From: Bacteroidales bacterium
GTDB lineage: Bacteria; Bacteroidota; Bacteroidia; Bacteroidales; Salinivirgaceae
Direction of reading: 5' to 3'
DNA length: 64,000 nt
NCBI GenBank assembly: GCA_012519055.1
Contig: JAAYQU010000016.1
Location: 1-64,000 of the forward strand
Below, one piece after another: positions 45,315-53,146 of this stretch. Made by a program: the position numbers and the translations under genes. A model generated the notes under the pieces. The model had not been told where the DNA came from. It ran no database searches and worked only from the letters and a program-made list of their open reading frames with translations. Position 1 is the first letter of the stretch; every line of letters begins with the position of its first letter.

Positions 45315-46313
45315 TTATCGCTTATAATAATTTTGTAAGCTTTTCTGAAAAATTTGTCGATTTATTTCATTTATACTATGAATAACTGCTGTTATTTTAT
45401 CTTTTCGTGCATTTTCCTCCTCTTGCGAAAGATTTTCTGCATCATTAAAAACAACTTTTTCAACCTTATACCCATTTTCATCCAATGTCATTGCAACAGC
45501 TGCATTAAAATCTTCCATAATGATAACAGAGGGTAATTGATTTGAAGAATAGCGTGTTACAGCAGAAATAACAGCGTTTCTTATATAGTCAATGGGAACT
45601 TCTCCTAAATAATTAGAAGCAACCAAAATACGAATCAAGTCAATTTTGGCTTTATCTTTTACCCTATAGGATTTTGACAGCTCTTCGTATTGTTTGTCAT
45701 TAGTTGATAAGAATAGTTTAATAAAATCTTCTGGTACTGATTGTAAATCACGTAGTTCTCCTTTTTTTTTCTTGATTTTATACTCTTTTATTGCATCTTT
45801 TTGAGTAGTAGGAACATAGTACTCCCACTTTTTTGTACGTCTATATGATTCGGTCATCGGTTTTGGTTTCCATTTAGTTATAGGGCGTTTAAGTAGCTGG
45901 GCGTCAACCTTAAGCATTCCTGTTTCTAACGCATATAACATACAGTTTACGAAATGAACATAATTTCCACCAATACTATGATGAATTGCTGACCATAGAG
46001 TAGTGTTTTTGCTTTTATTTTGCTTGTTTTGTACAGAATCTTCTATTTCCTTTTCTTTCAACTGTTCAATAAAATCCTGTCCAAAGCCTACGGGATAGTA
46101 TATAACCTGATCATGATTTTGATGTGATTTTGATGTAGCATGATATAATTCTTTAATGTCAAAAACATAATTAGAATCATTTGACAATTTAAGACGAACC
46201 CCAAAGCCTTTATCCCACTGCATTTCTGTTATTTTTGGAGATACGGTGTACTGGGCGGTTGCTATACTATATACAAAAATAGCAACTAGGAACAAAGGTA
46301 TTTTTCTTAACAT
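45315..46313 (-). CDS. Hypothetical exported protein, 332 aa
   Basis: I do not recognise this protein. It has a clear signal peptide (1-20, ending ATAQ), a short beta-rich N-terminus, a very Lys-rich middle (residues ~150-200) and an alpha-helical C-terminal half. No enzymatic motif, membrane helix or T9SS tail is seen. It shares strand and neighbourhood with the two LPP20-like genes, which begin 164 bp downstream. TACCTTTG at 46350-46357 on the minus strand is a possible -7 box. Confidence 0.65.
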   Translation of the reverse strand: MLRKIPLFLVAIFVYSIATAQYTVSPKITEMQWDKGFGVRLKLSNDSNYVFDIKELYHATSKSHQNHDQVIYYPVGFGQDFIEQLKEKEIEDSVQNKQNKSKNTTLWSAIHHSIGGNYVHFVNCMLYALETGMLKVDAQLLKRPITKWKPKPMTESYRRTKKWEYYVPTTQKDAIKEYKIKKKKGELRDLQSVPEDFIKLFLSTNDKQYEELSKSYRVKDKAKIDLIRILVASNYLGEVPIDYIRNAVISAVTRYSSNQLPSVIIMEDFNAAVAMTLDENGYKVEKVVFNDAENLSQEEENARKDKITAVIHSINEINRQIFQKSLQNYYKR

Positions 46314-46521
46314 AAAACGAAAACTTGTAAAATAATAAACTTACTGATTCAAAGGTACATCAATATTCATACAACTATAATCATTGCACTTTCAAAGATA
46401 GTATTTTATCACCACTTTTTACACATAAAAACTGTTTTTTTGCATAAATAACAGTATATCAAATGTATATATAATATAAAAATAAAAAATATAGCATTTT
46501 TATCAAAAAACAGGATTTTTA

Positions 46522-46554
46522 TTTGGTGATATGAAAATCATTTTAATATATTTG
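46522..46554 (+). promoter_or_regulatory. Promoter of the SPFH gene
   Basis: TTTG (46522-46525), a 21-bp spacer and TATATTTG (46547-46554), the same geometry as the rpsA promoter. The start of transcription would be near 46561. Confidence 0.55.
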
Positions 46555-46578
46555 CAATATCATTTTAATATCATTTTC
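46537..46578 (+). promoter_or_regulatory. Tandem ATCATTTTAATAT repeats over the SPFH promoter
   Basis: ATCATTTTAATAT occurs at 46537-46549 and 46559-46571, and ATCATTTT again at 46570-46577. Their offsets are 22 and 11 bp, i.e. about two and one turns of DNA, and they overlap the -7 box and start site. Ribbon-helix-helix repressors bind such helically phased sites, and an Arc-like gene is the second gene of this group. Confidence 0.45.
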
Positions 46579-46598
46579 AAATCAATAAATTTAATATC

Positions 46599-47573
46599 AT
46601 GAAAAAGAAAGAAGAAAATTTTACAGGATTTAAGGCATCGGGGGTATTGATGCTCCTGATAGTTCCTATTGTACTAATAGCTATTGTCTATGGAATACGC
46701 AGCATAGCTATATCAGAAGTGATTAACGAAGGCTTAATGATTGGCTTAATTATTTTCTTAGTGTTATTGTTTTTTTTCCTTGCAATCACTTCGATAATTG
46801 GATTTGTAATTATTGAGCCTAATGAAGCTTTGGTTATGGTATTTTTTGGGAAATATAATGGTACGATAAAACAGAACGGCTTCTTTTGGGTAAATCCATT
46901 TTATGTGAAAAAGAAATTAACTCTAAGAGCTAGAAACTTAGATGCCGACCCAATTAAGGTTAACGATAAAACTGGGAACCCAATAATGATTGGAGTTGTG
47001 GTTGTTTGGAGAATTGCCGATACATACAAAGCTTCGTTCAATATTGACAACTCATCAATGGCTGTCGGAGCACCTACTACCGGTACGGTTATGAAAATAA
47101 ACCAAAAAATGAAGGCTTACGAAAATTTTGTAAAAATACAAAGCGACTCAGCACTGCGCCATGTAGCAGGAATGTTTGCATATGACGCATCTAACGCATT
47201 GTCAGACAAAGAGTTAACCTTACGTTCGAGTGCCGACGAAATAAATCAAATTCTTGAAAATCAAATGGCTGAAAGGCTTGGTATTGCAGGAATTGAAATT
47301 GTCGAGGCACGTATCAGTTATTTGGCTTATGCGCCTGAAATAGCGGCTGTTATGCTACGTCGACAACAGGCTGATGCAATTATTGCCGCACGCGAAAAAA
47401 TTGTAGAAGGTGCTGTTGGAATGGTTGAATTAGCATTAAAACAACTTTCCGAAAAGCATATAATAGAGCTTGACGACGACAAAAAAGCTGCCATGGTTAG
47501 TAATCTTATGGTAGTTCTATGTTCAGAGGAGTCAACCTCTCCAATAATAAACGCAGGAACTTTACATCAATAA
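46599..47573 (+). CDS. SPFH/Band 7 (prohibitin-like) membrane protein
   Basis: A 324-residue slipin/flotillin-like protein with two N-terminal hydrophobic helices (about 15-33 and 43-68) and an SPFH domain (about 70-290): VIIEPNEALVMVFFGKYNG, GVVVVWRIADTYKASFNID and ISYLAYAPEIAAVMLRRQQA. The end of the domain carries an amphipathic helix rich in Ala and Glu. Such proteins form large membrane scaffolds with no defined client here. It is followed by an intrinsic terminator and, 127 bp downstream, the Arc-like gene. Confidence 0.88.
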   Translation: MKKKEENFTGFKASGVLMLLIVPIVLIAIVYGIRSIAISEVINEGLMIGLIIFLVLLFFFLAITSIIGFVIIEPNEALVMVFFGKYNGTIKQNGFFWVNPFYVKKKLTLRARNLDADPIKVNDKTGNPIMIGVVVVWRIADTYKASFNIDNSSMAVGAPTTGTVMKINQKMKAYENFVKIQSDSALRHVAGMFAYDASNALSDKELTLRSSADEINQILENQMAERLGIAGIEIVEARISYLAYAPEIAAVMLRRQQADAIIAAREKIVEGAVGMVELALKQLSEKHIIELDDDKKAAMVSNLMVVLCSEESTSPIINAGTLHQ

Positions 47574-47593
47574 AATAATAATTTTTCGACACC

Positions 47594-47627
47594 GCACGCT
47601 TTGCAAAGATAAACAAGCAAAGCGTGC
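47594..47627 (+). terminator. Intrinsic terminator after the SPFH gene
   Basis: GCACGCTTTGC and GCAAAGCGTGC form a perfect 11-bp stem with a 12-nt loop, followed by a short T run. It begins 20 bp after the stop. Confidence 0.75.
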
Positions 47628-47700
47628 TTTACTAAAATATACGAACAGAATAATTAATGTAAAATCAGAATTAAATCCATGTTAACTAACAGATAGAGAG

Positions 47701-47901
47701 ATGTCAAAGAAAAAATCATTTGTATTGCGGATTGATCAAGAAAAGTTTAACGCCATTGAAAAGTGGGCTGCAGACGAGTTTCGCAGTGCAAACGGCCAAA
47801 TAGAGTGGATTATTGACCAAGCTTTACGAAAGGCTGGTCGTTTAAAATCAGGTTCAAATAAAATCAATAATTCGCAAGAGACAGATAAAACAGAAACATA
47901 A
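47701..47901 (+). CDS. Arc-like ribbon-helix-helix DNA-binding protein
   Basis: A 66-residue basic protein. SFVLRIDQEKFNAIEKWAADEFRSANGQIEWII covers the strand, helix 1, turn and helix 2 of an Arc/MetJ-type ribbon-helix-helix fold, residues 6-38. The last ~20 residues are a polar tail. Arc-type proteins bind as dimer pairs to adjacent ~11-bp half-sites. The gene lies just after the SPFH gene; I recall this pair from other Bacteroidota genomes. It has no toxin partner, so it is better seen as a repressor than as an antitoxin. Confidence 0.8.
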   Translation: MSKKKSFVLRIDQEKFNAIEKWAADEFRSANGQIEWIIDQALRKAGRLKSGSNKINNSQETDKTET

Positions 47902-47977
47902 TTGATTAATAGTTAATCCCACTTACCATAAACATTCACGATTACCCAATAAAGCTTTATATTGACGGAGAAAAAAC

Positions 47978-47985
47978 TACTTTTG
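47978..47985 (+). promoter_or_regulatory. Possible -7 box of the Mpv17-like/ABC-F genes
   Basis: TACTTTTG fits TAnnTTTG and lies 51 bp before the ATG at 48036. No properly spaced -33 element is visible. Confidence 0.35.
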
Positions 47986-48035
47986 TAGCTGAAATATTCT
48001 GATTGCTATTTAATGACATTAAACTATATATCAAT

Positions 48036-48731
48036 ATGTTAAAAAGAAAAGACCTGTTTTTTATTTTGGGATGTATTGTTTTTATAACGCCATTTATTAT
48101 TTCAGAAACTGTTTACAATGCGTACGTTGAATACAACAAAAATCATGGAATGATAATGTCGTTCGTGAAATTTAGCATATTGGCAACTGCCGGCGAAGTT
48201 ATCGGTTTGCGAATACGAACAGGCAATTATAATCAAAAAGGGTTTGGAATTATACCACGTTCAATTGTATGGGGATTTCTTGGGCTAACTATTAAAATGG
48301 CATTTGTAATATTTAGTGCAGGAACTCCAGAACTATTGAGTTATCTTGGTTTAAAGAATGCAAAAAGCGCTTTAGCAAACAATTTTACAGTTACAAAACT
48401 TTTTGTGGCTTTTATGATATCAACAACAATGAACGTTGTTTTTGCACCTATAATGATGACATTGCATAAAATAACCGATACTCATATAGTTGCGAATGGC
48501 GGCACTATTTCAGCCCTTTTTAAACCCATAAAGTTTCGCAAAATTTTCAACGAACTGAACTGGGATGTTCAATGGAATTTCGTCTTTAAAAAAACCATTC
48601 CAATCTTTTGGATCCCTGCACACACAATAACATTCTTGCTACCTAACGAATTTCAAGTATTATTTGCAGCATTGTTGGGCGTGGCATTAGGTGTTATTTT
48701 AGCTATAGCTGCACAAATGGGCAAAAAATAG
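48036..48731 (+). CDS. Membrane protein, possibly Mpv17/PMP22-like
   Basis: A 231-residue membrane protein with about five to six hydrophobic segments. FRKIFNELNWDVQWNFVFKKTIPIFWIPAHTITFLLP (read in parts near 165-205) and the C-terminal LLGVALGVILA resemble the conserved W-x-P-A-H and end region of Mpv17/PMP22 family proteins. The frame also opens with a TTG 33 bp upstream; the ATG at 48036 is preferred. It is followed 9 bp later by the ABC-F gene, so they share a transcript. The molecular role of this family in bacteria is unknown. Confidence 0.55.
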   Translation: MLKRKDLFFILGCIVFITPFIISETVYNAYVEYNKNHGMIMSFVKFSILATAGEVIGLRIRTGNYNQKGFGIIPRSIVWGFLGLTIKMAFVIFSAGTPELLSYLGLKNAKSALANNFTVTKLFVAFMISTTMNVVFAPIMMTLHKITDTHIVANGGTISALFKPIKFRKIFNELNWDVQWNFVFKKTIPIFWIPAHTITFLLPNEFQVLFAALLGVALGVILAIAAQMGKK

Positions 48732-48740
48732 TCACATAAA

Positions 48741-50717
48741 ATGATATCTGTCAATCAATTAACATTAAGGTTTGGCGATTTTACACTCTTTGAAAACATC
48801 TCGTTTTTGATTAACGAACGAGACCGCATTGGACTTGTAGGACGCAACGGAATTGGCAAATCAACCCTGATGAAAATATTGAACAAAGAGATGAAATATG
48901 ATGAGGGTAGCTTGGCTTTTCCAAATGAATGTACTGTTGGGTATCTACCTCAACATTTGGACTTTAGCGATCAATTGAACGTAATAGAGGAAACCAGTAC
49001 AGCATTCCATGAAGTTAATTTACTTGAGGAACAAATAGAAAAAATTACAACAGAAGTTGCCAACAGAACCGACTATGAATCAGAAAGTTATCTTGAATTG
49101 ATAAACAAGCTCGCTGAATACACCGATAGATATCATATTTTAGGTGGCGACAAGCGCACCGCTCTAATAGAACAGACACTTAAAGGATTAGGTTTTCTGT
49201 CCTCTGATTTTGAGCGACCTACAAACGAATTTTCAGGAGGTTGGCGAATGCGTATAGAGTTGGCAAAACTAATTCTTCAAAAACCCGATTTGCTGATGTT
49301 GGACGAACCTACAAATCATCTTGACATTGAGGCTATTGAGTGGTTAGAGTCATTTTTGAAAGACTATCCCGGTGCTGTGCTTATAATATCACACGACCGC
49401 AGATTTTTGGATTCGCTGACAAATCGCACTATAGAAATTGCCAACAAGCGAATTTACGATTACCCTGTTCCCTACTCCAAATATGTTGATTTGATGGAGG
49501 AGCGCATGGAGTCACAACAAGCTGCTTACGACAACCAACAAAAAAAAATAAAAGAGACTCAGGAATTTATAGACCGCTTTCGCTACAAAGCCACAAAAGC
49601 TGTGCAGGTGCAGAGTAGAATAAAATCGCTCGAGAAAATGGAAATAGTCGAGGTGGACAGTTTCGACCAAGCGACAATGAACATAAAATTCCCTCCCTCT
49701 CCACGCTCCGGCGATGTGGTTGTCGAGGCTGAAAATATTTCGGTAAGTTATGGTTCGTTGCAGGTATTAGATAATGTAGGAATTACGATTGAACGTGGCG
49801 AAAAGATTTCGTTCGTTGGAAGAAACGGCGAGGGAAAAACCACAATGGTTAAGGCTATATTAAAGGAAGTTGAGACATCAGGGGGATACCTTAAAATCGG
49901 TCACAACGTAAAGACGGGATATTTTGCCCAACATCAAAACGAACTTTTAGACCCTGAAAAGACTGTTTTTCAGACTATTGACGATATCGCAACCGGAGAA
50001 ATGCGTACAAAAACACGCGATATTCTTGGAGCATTCCTCTTTTCAGGCGAAGATGTCGATAAACCTGTAAAAGTCCTGTCGGGCGGAGAAAAGGCGAGAT
50101 TGGCACTATCGTGCATGTTGTTAGAGCCTATCAATTTGCTAATCTTAGACGAGCCTACACACCATTTGGATATGATTTCCAAAAACATACTGAAACAGGC
50201 TCTGCTTCAATACGATGGCACATTAATAATAGTCTCGCATGACCGCGATTTTTTAGATGGATTAACGGACAAAGTTTATGAATTTCGAAACAAAAAGGTG
50301 CACGAACATCGGGGCGGAATAGAAACTTTCTTGGAAAAACGCAGACTTGAACGATTACAAGACCTTAACACAAACGCAAAACTGCAATTATTTCAAGAAC
50401 AAAAAAAGGAAAATGAAAACAGATCTGCTAACAAAATACTGTTTAACCAACAAAAAGAGTACGACAGAGAGATACGCAAAGTACAAAACCAAATTGAGAG
50501 AATTGAGAACGAAATACATACGCTTGAATATGAGTTAGAAGCATTACAAGAGGTTCTTTCAAACCCCGAAAACATAACTAACGAAGAGCCTTTTTTACAA
50601 TATAGCGCCATTCAAAAAAAGTTGGAAAAACTATCTAGCACTTGGTTAGAACTCTCTGAAGAGGCCGAGAGATTGAGCATACTAAAATTAGAAGATAGAA
50701 GGCAAATGTATAAATAG
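48741..50717 (+). CDS. ABC-F family ATPase (ribosome-associated type)
   Basis: A 658-residue protein with two ABC ATPase domains and no membrane domain. First: GRNGIGKSTLM, signature SGGWRMRIELAKL, Walker B LLMLDEPTNHLD. Second: GRNGEGKTTMV, LSGGEKARLALSCM, LILDEPTHHLD. The interdomain linker with two long helices lies near 240-300 (FIDRFRYKATKAVQVQSRIK, in parts). A C-terminal coiled coil (about 540-658) may bind DNA or RNA. ABC-F proteins such as EttA, Uup and YbiT act at the ribosomal E site; which one this is cannot be said with confidence. Confidence 0.9.
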   Translation: MISVNQLTLRFGDFTLFENISFLINERDRIGLVGRNGIGKSTLMKILNKEMKYDEGSLAFPNECTVGYLPQHLDFSDQLNVIEETSTAFHEVNLLEEQIEKITTEVANRTDYESESYLELINKLAEYTDRYHILGGDKRTALIEQTLKGLGFLSSDFERPTNEFSGGWRMRIELAKLILQKPDLLMLDEPTNHLDIEAIEWLESFLKDYPGAVLIISHDRRFLDSLTNRTIEIANKRIYDYPVPYSKYVDLMEERMESQQAAYDNQQKKIKETQEFIDRFRYKATKAVQVQSRIKSLEKMEIVEVDSFDQATMNIKFPPSPRSGDVVVEAENISVSYGSLQVLDNVGITIERGEKISFVGRNGEGKTTMVKAILKEVETSGGYLKIGHNVKTGYFAQHQNELLDPEKTVFQTIDDIATGEMRTKTRDILGAFLFSGEDVDKPVKVLSGGEKARLALSCMLLEPINLLILDEPTHHLDMISKNILKQALLQYDGTLIIVSHDRDFLDGLTDKVYEFRNKKVHEHRGGIETFLEKRRLERLQDLNTNAKLQLFQEQKKENENRSANKILFNQQKEYDREIRKVQNQIERIENEIHTLEYELEALQEVLSNPENITNEEPFLQYSAIQKKLEKLSSTWLELSEEAERLSILKLEDRRQMYK

Positions 50718-51363
50718 ATTAACAACTAATACCGTATTTCGTTTAATAATAAAATTAAATGTAAAGTTTCTGATTTATAATTTTTGATTTTGATAAATCC
50801 GAAATCTGATTTAACATCGACATCCCTCAGCGCACCACTGAAATCCAAAATTAAAAATTACACGATAATACACAACTTGGTATAACAGTTATTTATTAAA
50901 TTTACCGATACCAATTAGATGAATTTATTTTGCTGATACACATATTCATAACCAACACTCAAAGAATTAATTTTTGGGTGTAATATTCAAAAGTAGTGAT
51001 TACTTTTCTGTGAAAAGTCTATTTAAAAACAATAAATATTCTTGCTAATAATAAAAAGGCGTAAATTTGTAGGCTTGCATCAGAAAAAGATGACGGCATT
51101 GCGGTTTTTTTTAAATTTAAATAGGGGGAATATAATATATGACATAAAACTAACTTGAATTTGTCTGTAAAATCGGAGGTTTTATAGACATGGGGTTTAA
51201 TTCTGATTTTCCGATACAGAATTGCAACAGTTTGATAACCAAACTGAGTTTCAATAATTTTACCCATAACGGAAATTGTTGTAGGAAATTCTCACAATGA
51301 CGTATATAAAAACGTCATTAGAGAAAAAGTAAAAAATAATATTAATTAAAAACTATTTGAATC
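50718..51363. other. Gene-free 646-bp intergenic region
   Basis: No convincing gene is seen. AATAATTTTTGATTTTG-like sequence at 50777-50792 and its inverted counterpart at 50846-50861 flank about 50 bp, probably another copy of a low-complexity repeat. TTG at 51042-51044 and TAAATTTG at 51062-51069 (17-bp spacer) could be a promoter giving a leader of nearly 290 nt before the gene at 51364, or a small RNA. An 82-codon minus-strand frame (51019-51267) has no protein-like features. Confidence 0.45.
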
Positions 51364-52077
51364 ATGAAAAACATAATTTCAAATATTTTATTTATCACAG
51401 TAGTCTCTATAGCACTACTTTTCAACTCTTGCTCAGAAAAAGAAAGCACAAACCCGAACCAACTTGATCAAAAATATTCTAAGAATATTGAAATATTTGA
51501 CAAGTCGGGAAAGAACTCAATTATTTTAAAAGTTTCTTCAGATGAAGAATCTATTGTAAGTTTTTACAGTGCTGACAACTTTGAATTGTTGATTAATCCA
51601 GAGCCATTCGTAGCAGAAGAAACAACGGAAGACACAGAAGATGACTCTGATGACGACTTTGACAACTATTCAGATAAAGATGCTATTTCAATTACCATGG
51701 GCGTAATAGAAGAACGATTTAGTGATAATGTTGTTGAATACGAGATAGTAAAGACTTATCCAATAGAAATTCAAGACATGAGAGCTAGCTTTACAAAAGA
51801 ACACTACTATTCCACACGTGATGGGGTCAGAATAAAAAGAACTAGTTGGAATAGAAGAGTTTACGTTTGGACAAAATACTGTAATGCAAACTGTGGAACA
51901 GGAGATGCAGACATTGAATATGGCTGGATTAGTGCAAATTACAATGACTATAAACTCAATAATAATGAAGAAATTTCAGATGAAGTTTGCGGCTCAACTT
52001 ATATGGGTATCGTTGTAAGAGCAAAAAAACACAGTGGTAAATATTCACACAACTTTTACGTACCATCTTGTAACTAA
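51364..52077 (+). CDS. Acidic lipoprotein of unknown function, 237 aa
   Basis: A lipoprotein: lipobox LFNSC with Cys near residue 23. A strongly acidic run (about 84-105, rich in Glu, Asp and Thr) separates a short N-terminal domain from a C-terminal domain that ends in GSTYMGIVVRAKKHSGKYSHNFYVPSC (in parts). Four Cys in the C-terminal half (YCNANCG, VCG and the last SCN) could form disulfides. I do not recognise a family. It lies before a DUF4249/TonB receptor pair and may be a surface accessory of that system. Confidence 0.6.
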   Translation: MKNIISNILFITVVSIALLFNSCSEKESTNPNQLDQKYSKNIEIFDKSGKNSIILKVSSDEESIVSFYSADNFELLINPEPFVAEETTEDTEDDSDDDFDNYSDKDAISITMGVIEERFSDNVVEYEIVKTYPIEIQDMRASFTKEHYYSTRDGVRIKRTSWNRRVYVWTKYCNANCGTGDADIEYGWISANYNDYKLNNNEEISDEVCGSTYMGIVVRAKKHSGKYSHNFYVPSCN

Positions 52078-52217
52078 TAGACTTGTGATTTTTATGCACC
52101 TTATTAATATTACTAGTAGCATTAGTAAGGTGTATATTTATCACAAGTGCAAATCATTCTACTACTTCTTTTACCTGTTTTTTTAGGATTTTGGATTAAC
52201 TGCTAATAATTATCACT

Positions 52218-53105
52218 ATGAAATTAATATCTTATTGTAAAGTTTGTTTTACTCTTCTTTTAACTCTTGTTTCTTGCAGTAGAGAAAAAGTAGAGTTAAT
52301 TAATCCCAATACGCAGAGTTTGCCTTATGATATTATTATCAATGGCGGTATTCTAACGATGAATGGAAAGCAATTCGTGCAAATAACAAAACCCCTAGCG
52401 TGGATTACCGATACTGTTATGCCTGTTTCTGGTGCTGTGGTTGAACTATCAGATGGAGAGAATACTTATTTATACAAAGAGACATCTAAACCCGGCGAGT
52501 ATGAAACAGTTTTGGATATTAAGGGCGAAGTTGGCAAGGTGTATACCCTAAAAGTTAGCTTTAACGGAAAGCTATATCTCGCATCAGATAGCCTAATAGA
52601 GGCAAAACCTATATCTGTTGACGAAATACCTATTGAAGAAATAGATTACGACGAAACTGGTAGGATATACACACATATGCACACCCATATTTTTGGCTTC
52701 GAGACTTCAAATATTTGGATTATAAACAAACAACACATTGATTCCTTGGGTAATCTTTTCCTACCTCAACTATGCCCCAAACGGATAATTAGATACGATT
52801 ACCTACCTGTTTATACACACAAAGGTGTATTGCATCAAGGTTTATTCCCTTCTGGTTTCACAAGTATAGGAAATGCCGGCGCACCCGAAGATACAACCGA
52901 ATACGCAAAACTTTCTGTATCAGACAGTTATTACAAATATTTGATTTCTATATTTAATATTACGGAGTGGTCATCAGGTCTATTTTCGACAACACTCGGC
53001 AATGCTCTAACAAATGTAAGCAACGGTGGTGCCGGATATTTTTTTGCGTCTGATGTAAAAACTATTAAGGTTCAATACAAAGACCTAACAGCTTTGAGTA
53101 AGTAA
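52218..53105 (+). CDS. DUF4249-family lipoprotein
   Basis: A 295-residue lipoprotein (LVSCS, Cys near residue 21). VSGAVVELSDGENTYLYKE near residue 75 and the following beta-rich YTLKVSFNGKLYLASDSL fit the N-terminal Ig-like part of DUF4249 proteins. These are encoded beside TonB-dependent receptors in Bacteroidota and may cap or assist the receptor, by analogy with SusD. It begins 140 bp after the acidic lipoprotein gene and ends 41 bp before the TonB-receptor gene. Confidence 0.8.
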   Translation: MKLISYCKVCFTLLLTLVSCSREKVELINPNTQSLPYDIIINGGILTMNGKQFVQITKPLAWITDTVMPVSGAVVELSDGENTYLYKETSKPGEYETVLDIKGEVGKVYTLKVSFNGKLYLASDSLIEAKPISVDEIPIEEIDYDETGRIYTHMHTHIFGFETSNIWIINKQHIDSLGNLFLPQLCPKRIIRYDYLPVYTHKGVLHQGLFPSGFTSIGNAGAPEDTTEYAKLSVSDSYYKYLISIFNITEWSSGLFSTTLGNALTNVSNGGAGYFFASDVKTIKVQYKDLTALSK

Positions 53106-53146
53106 AAGATTTTGATACATAAACCATTTTTAATTCATGACAAGCG

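Noticed and set aside
46599-47901. A toxin-antitoxin pair formed by the SPFH and Arc-like genes
   Set aside because: The SPFH protein has no toxin features and an intrinsic terminator separates the genes.
51019-51267. An 82-codon minus-strand frame in the 646-bp intergenic region
   Set aside because: The protein lacks family-like features and the stretch is AT-rich; no promoter or conserved start supports it.
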